From assembly GCA_025786725.1 (NCBI GenBank), contig JAHLTZ010000037.1:1-64000 (forward strand): a DNA stretch of 64,000 nucleotides, in the 5' to 3' direction. Position 1 is the first letter of the stretch; the number at the start of each line of letters is the position of its first letter. This document shows positions 48,659 to 59,171 of the stretch, piece by piece. This DNA comes from Syncephalis fuscata (lineage: Eukaryota > Zoopagomycota > Zoopagomycetes > Zoopagales > Piptocephalidaceae). The notes beneath the pieces were generated by a model that was not told where the DNA came from, did no database searches, and was given only the letters and a program-made list of their open reading frames with translations. Both the position numbers and the translations under genes were made by a program.

Positions 48659-49921
48659 ATGAGTGCCACCGGTGGTTCTACAAACATACATGGTCGTCGG
48701 CCTAGTAAGGTGACTGCGCAATGCGTCAATCTTTCCTTTCATGCTTTAAGTTTAGTTGTCATCTTGATGATGACCTGTTTGTTTAGTACCATTTCAGTTG
48801 CTCTTCCCATCATTATTGATCAGCCCAGTTCTGACCACAACAACAGTAACAGTAAAAACAATACCGTTAGCCTATCCCACTCCAATTCATCCGATACTTT
48901 GTTAATATCTGCGACCGATTCAAACAATTTATTAAACAGCACAACTCAGTCCCTCAACACGACCTCTTTGTTACCGCTGACTGAGTCGGAATTAAATAAG
49001 CACAATGGATCAAGTCTAGCTGGCATTGCAAAGACAGAAGTAAAGAATGCTGCCAAACATCTTGGAGTTAGTCTAGTAAGCGGATTGGTTGGCAGCAGTT
49101 TCGCTCAGGGTCTTTACAAAGGCCAATGGAGCCCAGCCACGGCCGAAACTGGAGGTGGAGGCTTAGGCACAACAACCAAAGTCACAACCTTGACAGCATT
49201 GGATAAATCTGGCTTAAACAATACAATGTCCATTGATCCTGCATCTAATGCCACTATTATTGACCAAGGACATCCAAAGTTTGATAAAAAGAAATTGGCG
49301 AAGACAGTGGTTCCTGCACTGGTAGCTGGCAGTGCAGCTTCATTAGCAGCATTTGGTGTTATTACTGCTATGGGCGGACCACGCGTTGACTCATTTATGG
49401 CGGCCAATGCAGTTGCTTCCGTAGTCTGGAACCGCACACAAACGGAAATCAACCGCAAAGTATTTGGCGTTGGCCTACGAAACAAGACTGCCGATACACG
49501 TACTCGACTTGAGCGCATCAAGGATACAGCTATCGGACTAGTACCCAATATAGTTGGTGGTGCAATGAATGGCATGGTTGGTGGTGCAATTGTTGGAAAG
49601 ATTGGTGCCAATGCAGCACTCAACGTACTTGGCGATAGGGGTAGAACCATATTAGGCGAAACCTTAAGTAGTGGATTTGGCGGTATGACTCAAGAAGAAA
49701 CTGTACGCGCTGTTCGTGCAGCGGCTAATCACATTGACTCGCCAATCACATCTATTATGCGTGGAGACACGACACGAAATTTTACCATGTCTGCTTCAGA
49801 CAATACCGCTTCATTTGATCCTCTATTTGCTGGTGGCACATCGGGCGCAGTTAGCAAAAGTTCAGCAGGATCGTCTACAGGACGTAGCGGGTTTGCTGGT
49901 TCTGGCAATGGTGGCAAATGA
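48659..49921 (+). CDS. Secreted or anchored glycine-rich hydrophobic protein
   Basis: Single exon, 420 residues, intact. A hydrophobic segment at about residues 24-48 (SLVVILMMTCLFSTISVAL) is a signal peptide or anchor. About 80 Asn/Ser/Thr-rich residues with many N-glycosylation sequons follow. The rest holds several Gly/Ala/Val segments with small-x-x-x-small spacing (VSLVSGLVGSSFAQGL; VVPALVAGSAASLAAFGVI; PNIVGGAMNGMVGGAIVGKI) separated by charged helices, ending in a Gly/Ser tail. Composition and location next to the two glycine-zipper paralogs suggest a related theme, but I see no direct sequence match to their LASPVAG core. Function unknown. A 178-codon open frame on the opposite strand (49114-49650) is a shadow. 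Confidence 0.75.
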   Translation: MSATGGSTNIHGRRPSKVTAQCVNLSFHALSLVVILMMTCLFSTISVALPIIIDQPSSDHNNSNSKNNTVSLSHSNSSDTLLISATDSNNLLNSTTQSLNTTSLLPLTESELNKHNGSSLAGIAKTEVKNAAKHLGVSLVSGLVGSSFAQGLYKGQWSPATAETGGGGLGTTTKVTTLTALDKSGLNNTMSIDPASNATIIDQGHPKFDKKKLAKTVVPALVAGSAASLAAFGVITAMGGPRVDSFMAANAVASVVWNRTQTEINRKVFGVGLRNKTADTRTRLERIKDTAIGLVPNIVGGAMNGMVGGAIVGKIGANAALNVLGDRGRTILGETLSSGFGGMTQEETVRAVRAAANHIDSPITSIMRGDTTRNFTMSASDNTASFDPLFAGGTSGAVSKSSAGSSTGRSGFAGSGNGGK

Positions 49922-50151
49922 TAATATTATTTCCTTTCTTTTCAGCGATTTACGAAAATAAACATATAAAATTAACTAAAAGTGCATGTTTATATTAATG
50001 CTTTTGTACCATTATCATTGCAAAAGTATTCTACAAAATTAGCAATTAGTGAATGCACACGTCTTGCATTAAAACAAAATAGCATATGTATTTTATCTAG
50101 TATATAAATATTATCGCTTAAGACTATTTATTATAACATATTTTAAAATAA

Positions 50152-52128
50152 TTATTGTTGATTGCACTCTTGTTGTCGAGCTGTTCTCACTTGATCTCTC
50201 TGTACTCTTATTTGTTTAGGTGGTGGTGGTAATGACTTATTGTTACTATTATTAGATGATGATGGTATTGCTGTCAAAGGAGATAGTGGTTTTAATATAG
50301 GTGATGAATGAACGGGTATAGGTACATCAGTTGTAGACTCCTTAGTTATTGAGATATTTTTTGGCAATAATGGCTGTTGTAGACGATTTAATACAGATAC
50401 TAAAGAGTTATATGCCTCGAATGCTGCTTTATCTTCCGGTATTACAAATGATGAATTATATCGCATCCATTGTTGACCATATAGATTAATCTCCTCAATG
50501 ACTAATTGCAACCGAGTATTTTCAGCTGTTACTCGGCGTAGCTGTGATGCCGTCTCGTTAAGCTGAGTAGTAATTGAGCGTACTTTTTCGCTTTCTGCCG
50601 CTTGCAGTAGTCGTGTAGTACGTAATTCATGTCGAGCTACATCTATTTCTTCGGATAGTTGATTGACACGTAACTGTAACCAATGCACTAGTTCACTGTC
50701 CACAGCAACTGATCCACTATTTATACTTGTATCAGCGGAGAAAGCAAAATCGGCTGAATGTAGTTTTGGTGGACAAAGTCGTGGCTGTCGCTCAAGTCGG
50801 GCCACTTTTGCTTGTAGCTGTTGATTTTCACTCTGTGACTGGCCAAGTGCTTGTTCTAGTCGGCGTAAACGCTCCTCTTGGTCTGCCGTCTGTGCCATTT
50901 GTGTTAGACGAGAAATATGGCTACGCATACGTCCTTGTTGCTGTAACATCGCATCGTGGGCTCGTTTTAATCCACGATGATTTTCCGCCAACTGTTCATG
51001 ATTTTCTTCAAGCCGTTTTCGCCGGTCATCTACTTGTGCAAATAGTGTAACACCTGTGGCCATGCCTTCAGTTGATGCCGGTGTAATAAGTGATAGTTGA
51101 TCGTTTAACGCCTGTAATTGCACTTCGGCTGCTTCTAACTCACGCTCTTTTTCATGAAAACGACGTTTCCACTGCATATGCTGTTGATGGCGCTGTTCAT
51201 TCTCACGTAATAGATTTTGCGCCTCACCAAGTTGCTCGGTCAATCGAGTACGCTCTTCTCGTTCACCGGCTAACTGTTCCTCCAAAGCATTTCGTGATTT
51301 GCGTATTTGGTCTAATTGCTGTTCCAACTGCTGATTACGTTCACGTTCCGTTTGTAATGCCTCATCACTACCACGTGCATTTTGAGCTTCACGTAATAAA
51401 TTTGTTCGTTCTTGGGCCAATCGACACTTATCGTTGGCTAGTTCGGTCGATTGAATCTGTACTAAAGCAAGTGATTTTTGTGCTTTCTCCAGTTCTTCAC
51501 GTAATCGTATAACTTCTCGTGCATTACGTTCTTCCTGTTCTCTACGAAGAGCATGCGCTGATTCAAGCTGCGTTGAAAGATCGGATTGCGCACTTTCTAA
51601 ATCGAATACAAGTTGCGATAATTCCTCAACGCGTTCAATGGCTCGTCGGTGTACATCGCGCTGTAGGTTCATCGCTTCCTCGTCATCCTCGCCATCCTCA
51701 TCGTATTTTTTATTATCTTTTGTATTTATATTATTTAACGTATTAGATTGAGTATTTTCATCATTATTAGACGATTCGGATGAGTTTGACGTATTGCTTT
51801 GCACTAGCTGCTGCTCCAATGCCTTTTGCTTCTCATAGGCTTGCTTTAATGTCTTTTCATATTCTTCCTTCATTGTTGTATTTGATATTAACAGCTCCTG
51901 ACCCAGCTCTGCCGCCAGCTGAAGATTAGCATTACTTTCCCCCAACTGCCGATAGGCCGCACGCAAACGCTCACGCAATTCATCATTGGTAAGTCGTAGA
52001 ATACGCGGTGTAGGTAGTATACTATCTAAAGGCTCCGCTGTTTCCGGTGTGTTTGAGCCGGATACTGGCAATAGCGTAGCCTGACCCACTTTCTTAGACT
52101 TTGACTTAGTAGGTGTTTCCAACTCCAT
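50152..52128 (-). CDS. Coiled-coil protein with dynein-adaptor motifs (Spindly/BICD-like)
   Basis: Single exon, 658 residues from the ATG at 52128; the frame extends past it without a usable start. Nearly all of residues 50-560 is predicted coiled coil, broken by an Asn/Ser/Asp-rich insert at about 110-150. Residues 70-80 (LAAELGQELL) fit the CC1 box (A-A-x-x-G) by which BICD, Spindly, TRAK and HAP1 bind the dynein light intermediate chain. About 290 residues later, at 362-371, LFAQVDDRRK fits the Spindly motif (LFAEVEDRR in animal Spindly) that docks the dynactin pointed end. The order and spacing are those of an activating dynein adaptor. The C-terminus is Pro/Ser-rich with a poly-Pro patch and would bind cargo. 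Identity as an adaptor is inferred from the motifs. Confidence 0.8.
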   Translation of the reverse strand: MELETPTKSKSKKVGQATLLPVSGSNTPETAEPLDSILPTPRILRLTNDELRERLRAAYRQLGESNANLQLAAELGQELLISNTTMKEEYEKTLKQAYEKQKALEQQLVQSNTSNSSESSNNDENTQSNTLNNINTKDNKKYDEDGEDDEEAMNLQRDVHRRAIERVEELSQLVFDLESAQSDLSTQLESAHALRREQEERNAREVIRLREELEKAQKSLALVQIQSTELANDKCRLAQERTNLLREAQNARGSDEALQTERERNQQLEQQLDQIRKSRNALEEQLAGEREERTRLTEQLGEAQNLLRENEQRHQQHMQWKRRFHEKERELEAAEVQLQALNDQLSLITPASTEGMATGVTLFAQVDDRRKRLEENHEQLAENHRGLKRAHDAMLQQQGRMRSHISRLTQMAQTADQEERLRRLEQALGQSQSENQQLQAKVARLERQPRLCPPKLHSADFAFSADTSINSGSVAVDSELVHWLQLRVNQLSEEIDVARHELRTTRLLQAAESEKVRSITTQLNETASQLRRVTAENTRLQLVIEEINLYGQQWMRYNSSFVIPEDKAAFEAYNSLVSVLNRLQQPLLPKNISITKESTTDVPIPVHSSPILKPLSPLTAIPSSSNNSNNKSLPPPPKQIRVQRDQVRTARQQECNQQ

Positions 52129-52732
52129 TAATAAAGCAATTTGAAAAAGAAAGCACAATATTGAATTTTAGTTGAGACAATACTAATGCTGTAACAAAAA
52201 CAGCCTTTTCACGCCATTTATTGCTGCCATATTTGGTGCTATCATCATATTTCTATTAATATTTTCATTTTAACGTTATTTTATTGAATTATATGCAAAT
52301 ATGATGTACCAGTATAGTACATGGAGAAGTAGTAAAATTACTTGTAACTTGCGCTGTCATGTAACATACTATAATAAGAATAATTCGTCAAAATAATATT
52401 TGTTTCAATATGCTGTTTATTATGATTTACATAGTATACTACTAAACTAGTCACCACAAGTAAATAGTGATTTATACGGCTGTTCTCTAGTCATATTTTA
52501 ATATACTGCTTAATCAAAATAATAAAGAGCAGCTTAATGCATTAGTCCAGACTTTGCAGTAACAATTTGAGATAAATTAAGAATATTATCGGTTTTTGGA
52601 TGATGATTGATCTTTGAATTTTTGCCAAATTTTTGGCAATGATTGATTAATATTGTTGTGACGACCACACTAACTATGTATAAGCTATATATATATATAT
52701 ATATAAGTATTTAACTGTTGTCACTTACCTAT
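52129..52732. other. AT-rich spacer
   Basis: About 600 bp with a (TA)n run near 52690-52706; no gene. It may hold a missing 3' exon of the membrane protein that follows, since a perfect donor-like GTAAGT sits at about 52727. Confidence 0.5.
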
Positions 52733-53536
52733 CTATAACAAAAAATGTATCAGCATTAACTTTGTGCGCATATACAATAACAAAAATGGAACAAACAATG
52801 TTGCATGTTGTGGCGAAAAACATTGTTTGTATTTATCGCGCACTAACCGTTTCCATGCTTCCGATCCAAATAGGCGATACTGCTTTAAAGCAACGTGGCA
52901 AAATATGGTTGAAAATAGTACGTTGATTGGAACATTAATTACAAACCAGTACCATAAAATAAACTGAGGATAATAAACTGCGCAAGCAACTTCTTTTTCT
53001 AAAATAATAAAACTATAATAAATTAAAATGAAGGGGAATGCGAGTTGCGTTATTATAACTGGAATGCTAATATAAAGTATCCATTTTTGTCGACAAAGTA
53101 CTAGATGGGCCTTCTGAAGCAGTATCAAGCTATTGCCAATCATCGTGAATGATATACTGAAGCCAAAAATCCATACCAAAATTCGGCAATTGATGGGTGA
53201 GTTGATGTACATAGATATAACTGCCAAAAGAATCATGCTGCCTAAAGCCGAAGGAATCAAACAGTACCATGACACTATGCTACAAGGCCGTGATATAACC
53301 ATTCTGCTGGCAATAACAAGGTTGCGGCCAAACATACAAAACATTACAACATCCACTACAAGCAGAACTTGTATACCAAACAACCGAAGGCGCTGTTCGA
53401 CAGTGTCGCCGGTGGCTTCCATAAAAAAGTCAAATATGTTCATTTCGCCAAGTGGATGAAGACGAGCACCCAATTGTTTTGTATTACTATTCATCCATTC
53501 ATTGTAATCTGGACTAGTATAGTTAATGAATGGCAT
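52733..53536 (-). CDS. Multipass membrane protein, receptor-like
   Basis: The open frame gives 267 residues from the ATG at 53536. A roughly 45-residue polar N-terminus precedes at least five clear helices: VLLVVDVVMFCMFG; CLIPSALGSMILLAVISMY; ILVWIFGFSISFTMIGNSLILL; ISIPVIITQLAFPFILIYY; WFVINVPINVLFSTIFCHVAL. A basic juxtamembrane segment follows (LFGSEAWKRLVRDKYKQ). The last 25 residues before the stop look like read-through into an intron ending TTTTTTGTTATAG, so a 3' exon may be unmodelled. The topology and basic cytosolic loop resemble the orphan seven-helix receptors found in early-diverging fungi; identity not established. Confidence 0.6.
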   Translation of the reverse strand: MPFINYTSPDYNEWMNSNTKQLGARLHPLGEMNIFDFFMEATGDTVEQRLRLFGIQVLLVVDVVMFCMFGRNLVIASRMVISRPCSIVSWYCLIPSALGSMILLAVISMYINSPINCRILVWIFGFSISFTMIGNSLILLQKAHLVLCRQKWILYISIPVIITQLAFPFILIYYSFIILEKEVACAVYYPQFILWYWFVINVPINVLFSTIFCHVALKQYRLFGSEAWKRLVRDKYKQCFSPQHATLFVPFLLLYMRTKLMLIHFLL

Positions 53537-54899
53537 TATGTACCGATAGTATTTATATCAATAACAAAGCATATAATAGCGAACGGGTTAGCACAAAATA
53601 AAAACATTGGCAAAACAACTAAAAGGCTATATGGAACCTTGTAGCATCTTTGTGGCTATCAAATTTTGATTATGGTATTAACGAACCAGTGAGCTATTAC
53701 AGTAAACCTGTTATTCATGTCAGAACCTGCTCCATAAGTTACACTGATACTAAACTGAGTAGAAGCATGTAGGGTGCCCGGTTCAAAAGCATAGAACAAT
53801 AAACGTACCCATGCATTTTAATAAAGCATAGGCCTCGTCGATTAAATAGCGTTAAAATGAAATACAATAGCATTACAAAGCGATGAAATAATTTGGTATT
53901 ATAAAGCTAATAGAATTAAGCCAAAGGTAAGCATATCAGCTGATATTTGTGGAATATACAAATATATTATATAGTAATTTATAATCAAGGGAAATAACAG
54001 TGTGATAGAAATATCATGCGGCTGTAACATGCAGCAATAGTAAAAGTGGGTGGAAATAACAAATGGCAATTTAAACATAAATCGATTTAATCGACTTTTT
54101 AATTTAGCGAATCAAGTTTGTAACAGATGTAAAAAGAGCATTAGAAAATATGACAACTATCGAATCAAAGCGTAAAATAAATAACGCACTCAATGCCAAT
54201 CCTGTGGTATAATGTGGAATCGCGATATAATGGCTGCTAAGAACATACATGCTGTTTTTATATACAGCAAGAAGTGATGATGATAGTCCAATTGAATTCA
54301 GACGTAAAATCAACCAACCATCAGGTTCTTAATAATGCGACTGATATGGCTCTTTTGCATCCCTCCTGGTTAACTCCAGTAAGTAGAATTCAAGTTATTC
54401 AAGTATTTGACTAACGTCTTGTTTATATTTGTTGCTATTTGGCAAGCATAGAGGTGACATGTAACAATCTAAAATATAATCTAAAATATAACTCAACTTC
54501 GATCTATTCAATATCTAATTATTAAACCATGTATACACGCTGGTGTATAATATCACGAGCAGTCAATTTCGTCAAAGAAATTTATATGTATTGCGTGGTA
54601 GCTGATTAAAAAGGGAAATAACAACACATGATAGTTACTAGAATTGAAGTTTTGATTGAGCAAAAATCGAATTACTAGTGACTTCTGTTTACTTATCACT
54701 TTTTCATAGTACTATTTTGAAAATCTTTCTTAGATATCCTGCTTGACAATCTAAAATGGCATCTAATGCATGCCAGTACCACCAAGTACTTATTCGAAAT
54801 GTTTTATCTTATATACGGTATCGCATTTTTTATTTGCTTTCTATCGACACTTTCTATACAATTGAGCTATACAGTATTTTCAACACGGCAGTTAATTAA
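53537..54899. other. Intergenic region between divergent genes
   Basis: About 1.36 kb between divergent starts; AT-rich. The minus-strand open frame at 54104-54313 has no features. No RNA gene or repeat recognised. Confidence 0.5.
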
Positions 54900-56763
54900 A
54901 TGATGATAGCAAAACAAGCACAACAATTGGCAACCGCCACGCTGTTGTTATTTTGTTTAACACAGTACTTTGGCGTAGACAGTGCCAAAACACATAAAAA
55001 TGATTTTCATACAAAACCTCACTCCCACCATCCCTATATTAACTCTAAAATCACCGGCAAACCATTTTATGTAACACCTTATTATGCGCTTACCGGTGTT
55101 AAAGTATTTCACGCCAAGGGCTTCAAAGGAAAAGGCGTGAAACTTGGAATTATCGATAGTGGTATTAATTTGCACGCTGATGCATTTAAAGGAAACTATA
55201 ACTACACTCGCAAGCTTGTGTCTATGAGTTATAAACAAGTTGAACGTCCATCTGAATGCAATAATCGTGGTATAGGTTTAGCTGGTATTGCCGTTGCGAA
55301 ATCCAGATACTTTACTGGAGTTGCGCCCGAGGCAACACTTGGCACTTATCGTGTATTTAGCTGCACAGGTCCAACCTCAAGCTCAATAGTGCTGAAAGCT
55401 TTGAAAACTGCAGTATATAATGATGAAATGAAAATTATTGTATTACCGGAAATTGCTATCGTTGATGAAAGAAGCATCGAACTGAGTAAAACAATAGAAT
55501 ATGCTGCAAAACGAGGTGTGATTATGATTGTTGCAGCAACAGTCAATAATTTTGTAAATCAGAAATATTTTTCATATCAAGGTCTTCCTGTATTAAGGGT
55601 CGGTGGCGCTAAACAAAAGTATCGGCTATCACATTGGTTTGAAGAAAAAACAACCGGTCGTCGTATTGAGTTTACGTCTTCATGTTCAAACATGAAATAT
55701 AACTTTAACAAAGAAGTGGATATTATTCCTAAAAAAATCAAGGGCAAATTAAGCGAACATCCTACTGGGCTTAAAAGAGGAGACATTGCACTTGTGTGGT
55801 ATGATAAATCAAAAATGTCTTATTTGTTAAAGTATGCCAAAGCAATAGGAATGGCTGGACTTATCATTGTAAACGGCCCTTCTAAGGAAAAAAAGAATGT
55901 GGTGTACCCTTATTCGATATTAATGAAAGCGATGCTTTATTTATAAAAACTGGTTACAAAGACAATCTTGGATACAAATACATTTTTGCAGAAAAGTATG
56001 GCTACATTAAGGATGGTAGCATTACTGTCGATACGGCTGGACCGCAAAGCAACCATTTATACTGCCATTCTATCCTGACATCTTGGCACCAAGTTACAAA
56101 ATATACACTGCTACTCATAGCAGAAAAATGGCTGATCCTTATTTTAGCGATATATCAGCTGCCGTTGCTTATGTTGCCGGTGCAGCTGCATTGATAGTTG
56201 GATTTAATCAAGATAGTTCGATTGACGTTAACTCTATGAAGACTATATTACAAAACAACGCAATTCCAGTCAAAGATGACAATTCAAATGGTTATGTTTC
56301 TGTAGAATATCAAGGTGCCGGCATGATTAAGCTTACCAAATTAATAGAAGCTAAAAACATCCATGTTGAACCATTGGCAATTGATATGGGAGAAAATACT
56401 TCTGGCTACATAGTGGACGTACCAATCAAAATCTCATCTCTTTCTGGCACTGCACTTTCTTACAAGATCTCGCATATTCCAACTGCTGGAGTTCGAAAGT
56501 CAGCATTTAAGAGCTATATATCGAAATCACCCGTAACTGCAGCCGTTTCCTTTCCAGGATCTATTAATCTACAACCAAAGCAAAAAGGCGAGATTATGAT
56601 ACAAATTAGTGCGCCGACGAATATACTACAAAATGAAACATGGTCATATTCCGGGTGTATTGTACTTGATCCTAATCCAAGATTCGATAAGCCACCATCA
56701 ACCGTGCTGTTTTTATTCCATACTATGGAACAGTTAGAGGTTAAACAGCTTAGATATAAATGA
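54900..56763 (+). CDS. Secreted subtilase (S8) with PA-type insert, catalytic His lost
   Basis: About 621 residues if two lost bases (near 55907-55909 and 56041-56044, both in C runs) are allowed for; exactly two are needed to restore one frame to the stop. A signal peptide is followed by the S8 core: GVKLGIIDSGIN carries the catalytic Asp, and TGVAPEATLGTYRVF follows as in large fungal and bacterial subtilases. A PA-domain-like insert (RGDIALVWYDKSK...GMAGLIIVN) lies in the middle. FYPDILAP and SDISAAVAYVAGAAALI form the Ser region. The usual GHGTHVAG motif reads NNRGIGLAG, so His is replaced by Arg, and GTS of the Ser motif reads DIS. It is probably a secreted pseudoprotease or decoy. A C-terminal beta-rich domain ends the protein. 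Confidence 0.8.
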
Positions 56764-57098
56764 TATTTAACACTGTTCTGTTATTTTATTAGCATTATTG
56801 TTTTCATAATAAATTAGCTAATAAAACATATTAAAACTTACTTCTACTTTTTGACTATTGTATTTAACACAGTGTATTTTCTGTATATATATATATTTAA
56901 ATATTTTAAAAATCTTTAGACCTTTATTCTATGGATTAAATAAAATATACCAATTGCTTAGTATGTTGCGTACCATTTAACATATTATCCTGTACACATA
57001 TATTTTATGCATACAAAATAATGGTAAATTTAAACTAAAATATTTTAACATATAAACATAAAAAACCACTACACATTGCACTTCAAACTATTTTACTC
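56764..57098. other. AT-rich spacer
   Basis: About 335 bp, very AT-rich, between two plus-strand genes. No gene. Confidence 0.6.
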
Positions 57099-58992
57099 AT
57101 GGAAACTGTTCAGGAGACTAGCGACGTGTCCTCCGATCAGCGAGACAGTCTACTGAGGGAAATACAGCACATAGCGTGCAATCTAACACCCTGTATAAAC
57201 GAGATTTCCACTGGTAGGTTCCCACTGAAGAGTGGAGAAAGATAGTTATAGCTCAATGGCATTGTAATAGAAATAGAGACATATTGGACGAAGCTTATTC
57301 AGGCAGCAGATCGCTTCTTTCAAGTAAGCAGCATATTGTAAATGGTTTTTATTAATATAAGGTAATTTAATGACTATAGTGTAGCTTAGTCGATGACAAG
57401 GATACAGCATCCGCTATAGTCGATATCATCTATCTATGTGCAGCTTATCAAGATGATACTAAGCCATGGGCCAATTTATTTACCAAGGAGAAATCGCACT
57501 GTAGGTCAATAAAGTCATAGCAATAGTAAACACCAATAACTTATAGTAATGTATAGTATTATTAAATAGCATATCTCAAGTAATGACTACTCAATCTACC
57601 GAATCTACTATTACGCCATTACATCAGCTTATTCGCTGCTATGCCATTCGCTTGGTTAATGCTAGATTACAACAGTATTTTACCACATCAAAGCCATTAA
57701 ATAATTGGGATGATCTGGATGGGCCAGCATGGAAATCAACGGCACCAGAGTGCATACCAGTTATTGACTGGCTATTAGTGAATCTGAGTAATGTAAGTAG
57801 TATTTACATGTTTACTGGTCATCTATTCTAAAGCTGGCATTAGACGGATACAACTGCTAGTGGCAATCAAAGGGAACTGGATGACATTCTAAGACGTATT
57901 CTACCTTTGATACTTACTATTATGAATGATAGTGATTTACATACTATAAAGCATGGCTTAGATATGCTAGTACGAATAATGCACTCCACTAGTCCTAGTA
58001 TGATATTGCGCACAGGTCTTGTTGAGGTTTTATACGAGGTAAGCTCTGAAATAACCACTTTGTTTTACAAATACTTAGTACCAAATAGACTATCCAACAA
58101 AAACTTTTGTATCGCGGACATGAACCCGACGAATTAGCGCTAATGATGGCCGCCATTGGTGCTATGCTAATCTGGTCACAGATGTATCAATCATGTAATG
58201 ACAATCCATCTGGAATAAGTGTAGCCATCATTAGCGGTCGTCTTGAAATGGCAATGCGAAATGGGCCATTACTGGCTATTCGTTTTCATGGTGAACGTAA
58301 AGATGTAGCTGCATCGGTGTTTTCTACAGCCACACCATTAATACAACAGTTAGATTTATTAAGTGTAAAATTTCTTGAGGTAAATATAGTAGTGTTTGCT
58401 CTTGTCATTTCGCACAGCAAGATACTGATCAAATATAGGCATTAATACCATTTACTTGTGACTGGATAAAAGCACCACCAGTAGGTGTAAGCAGATCGGC
58501 ACTTGATATACAATTGATGGCAGTCAAGTTTGCATGTACTCTAATAGATACATGCGAACCAAGGTAAGAAATAGCTAACGATGGTATTGCTATTCACTAA
58601 TAGTGTATATTTAGAATTGTTTATTATCACGGCCAGTTATTAGTAGCAATGGCAACTGCATGGCAACAGTTGGAAAAGAGCTCCCAGGGTGCTTCAGATA
58701 CTCTAGCAGGTATATAATTACTTAACAGTGATGTTATATAATATTTATCAATTGAATAGATAAGACACCATTGCGTACAAATCTACAAGCCGCAGTCAAA
58801 TTGCTATATACCGCTTGTAAAGCAGATTCACAGGCTACGGTAGGCAACAATAATAATAGCCATGTCCATACAATTATATATTAATCCTATCAATACATCT
58901 TATAGGCTGATCGTACCGCTATTGCTGCTCTAGATGATAATCCGACAACAAATGCTCAATTTCGTACTTTACTTTCAGATACAAGTGTATAG
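57099..58992 (+). CDS. TTI2: TELO2-interacting protein 2 (Tti2)
   Basis: Ten exons: 57099-57213, 57252-57337, 57380-57504, 57570-57792, 57844-58038, 58089-58379, 58439-58563, 58615-58709, 58760-58839, 58906-58992; intact, 473 residues. All-helical (HEAT-like) protein. Tti2 landmarks: DDTKPWA near residue 100, the helix ILPLILTIMNDSDLHTIKHG, then SPSMILRTGLVEVLYE, and near the end DIQLMAVKFACTLIDTCEPR followed by YYHGQLLVAMATAW. Role: subunit of the Tel2-Tti1-Tti2 (TTT) co-chaperone that matures PIKK kinases such as TOR, ATM and ATR. The first intron is only 38 nt. Exons 2 and 3 are the least certain. Confidence 0.85.
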
Positions 58993-59171
58993 CATTTAAC
59001 AACTAAATTTGACTTATTGCCATAATGTAACACTGGGCTATTTACATATTGTTAGTACATTTTAATGATTTTAGTGATTTTAGTGATTTTAGTGTAATTG
59101 ACATCAAATAATTTATAGTAAAAAAAGACGCGCTAAACTTAATTGCATTTTATTAATTTATTCTTCTTATC

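Noticed and set aside
49114-49650. 178-codon open frame on the minus strand
   Set aside because: It lies wholly opposite the intact secreted glycine-rich gene; its Pro/Ala-rich content is the mirror of Gly/Ala codons.
40292-56044. Programmed -1 ribosomal frameshifting as the cause of the many frame breaks
   Set aside because: The sites lack slippery heptamers and occur in unrelated housekeeping genes that do not use frameshifting elsewhere; lost bases in short runs explain them better.
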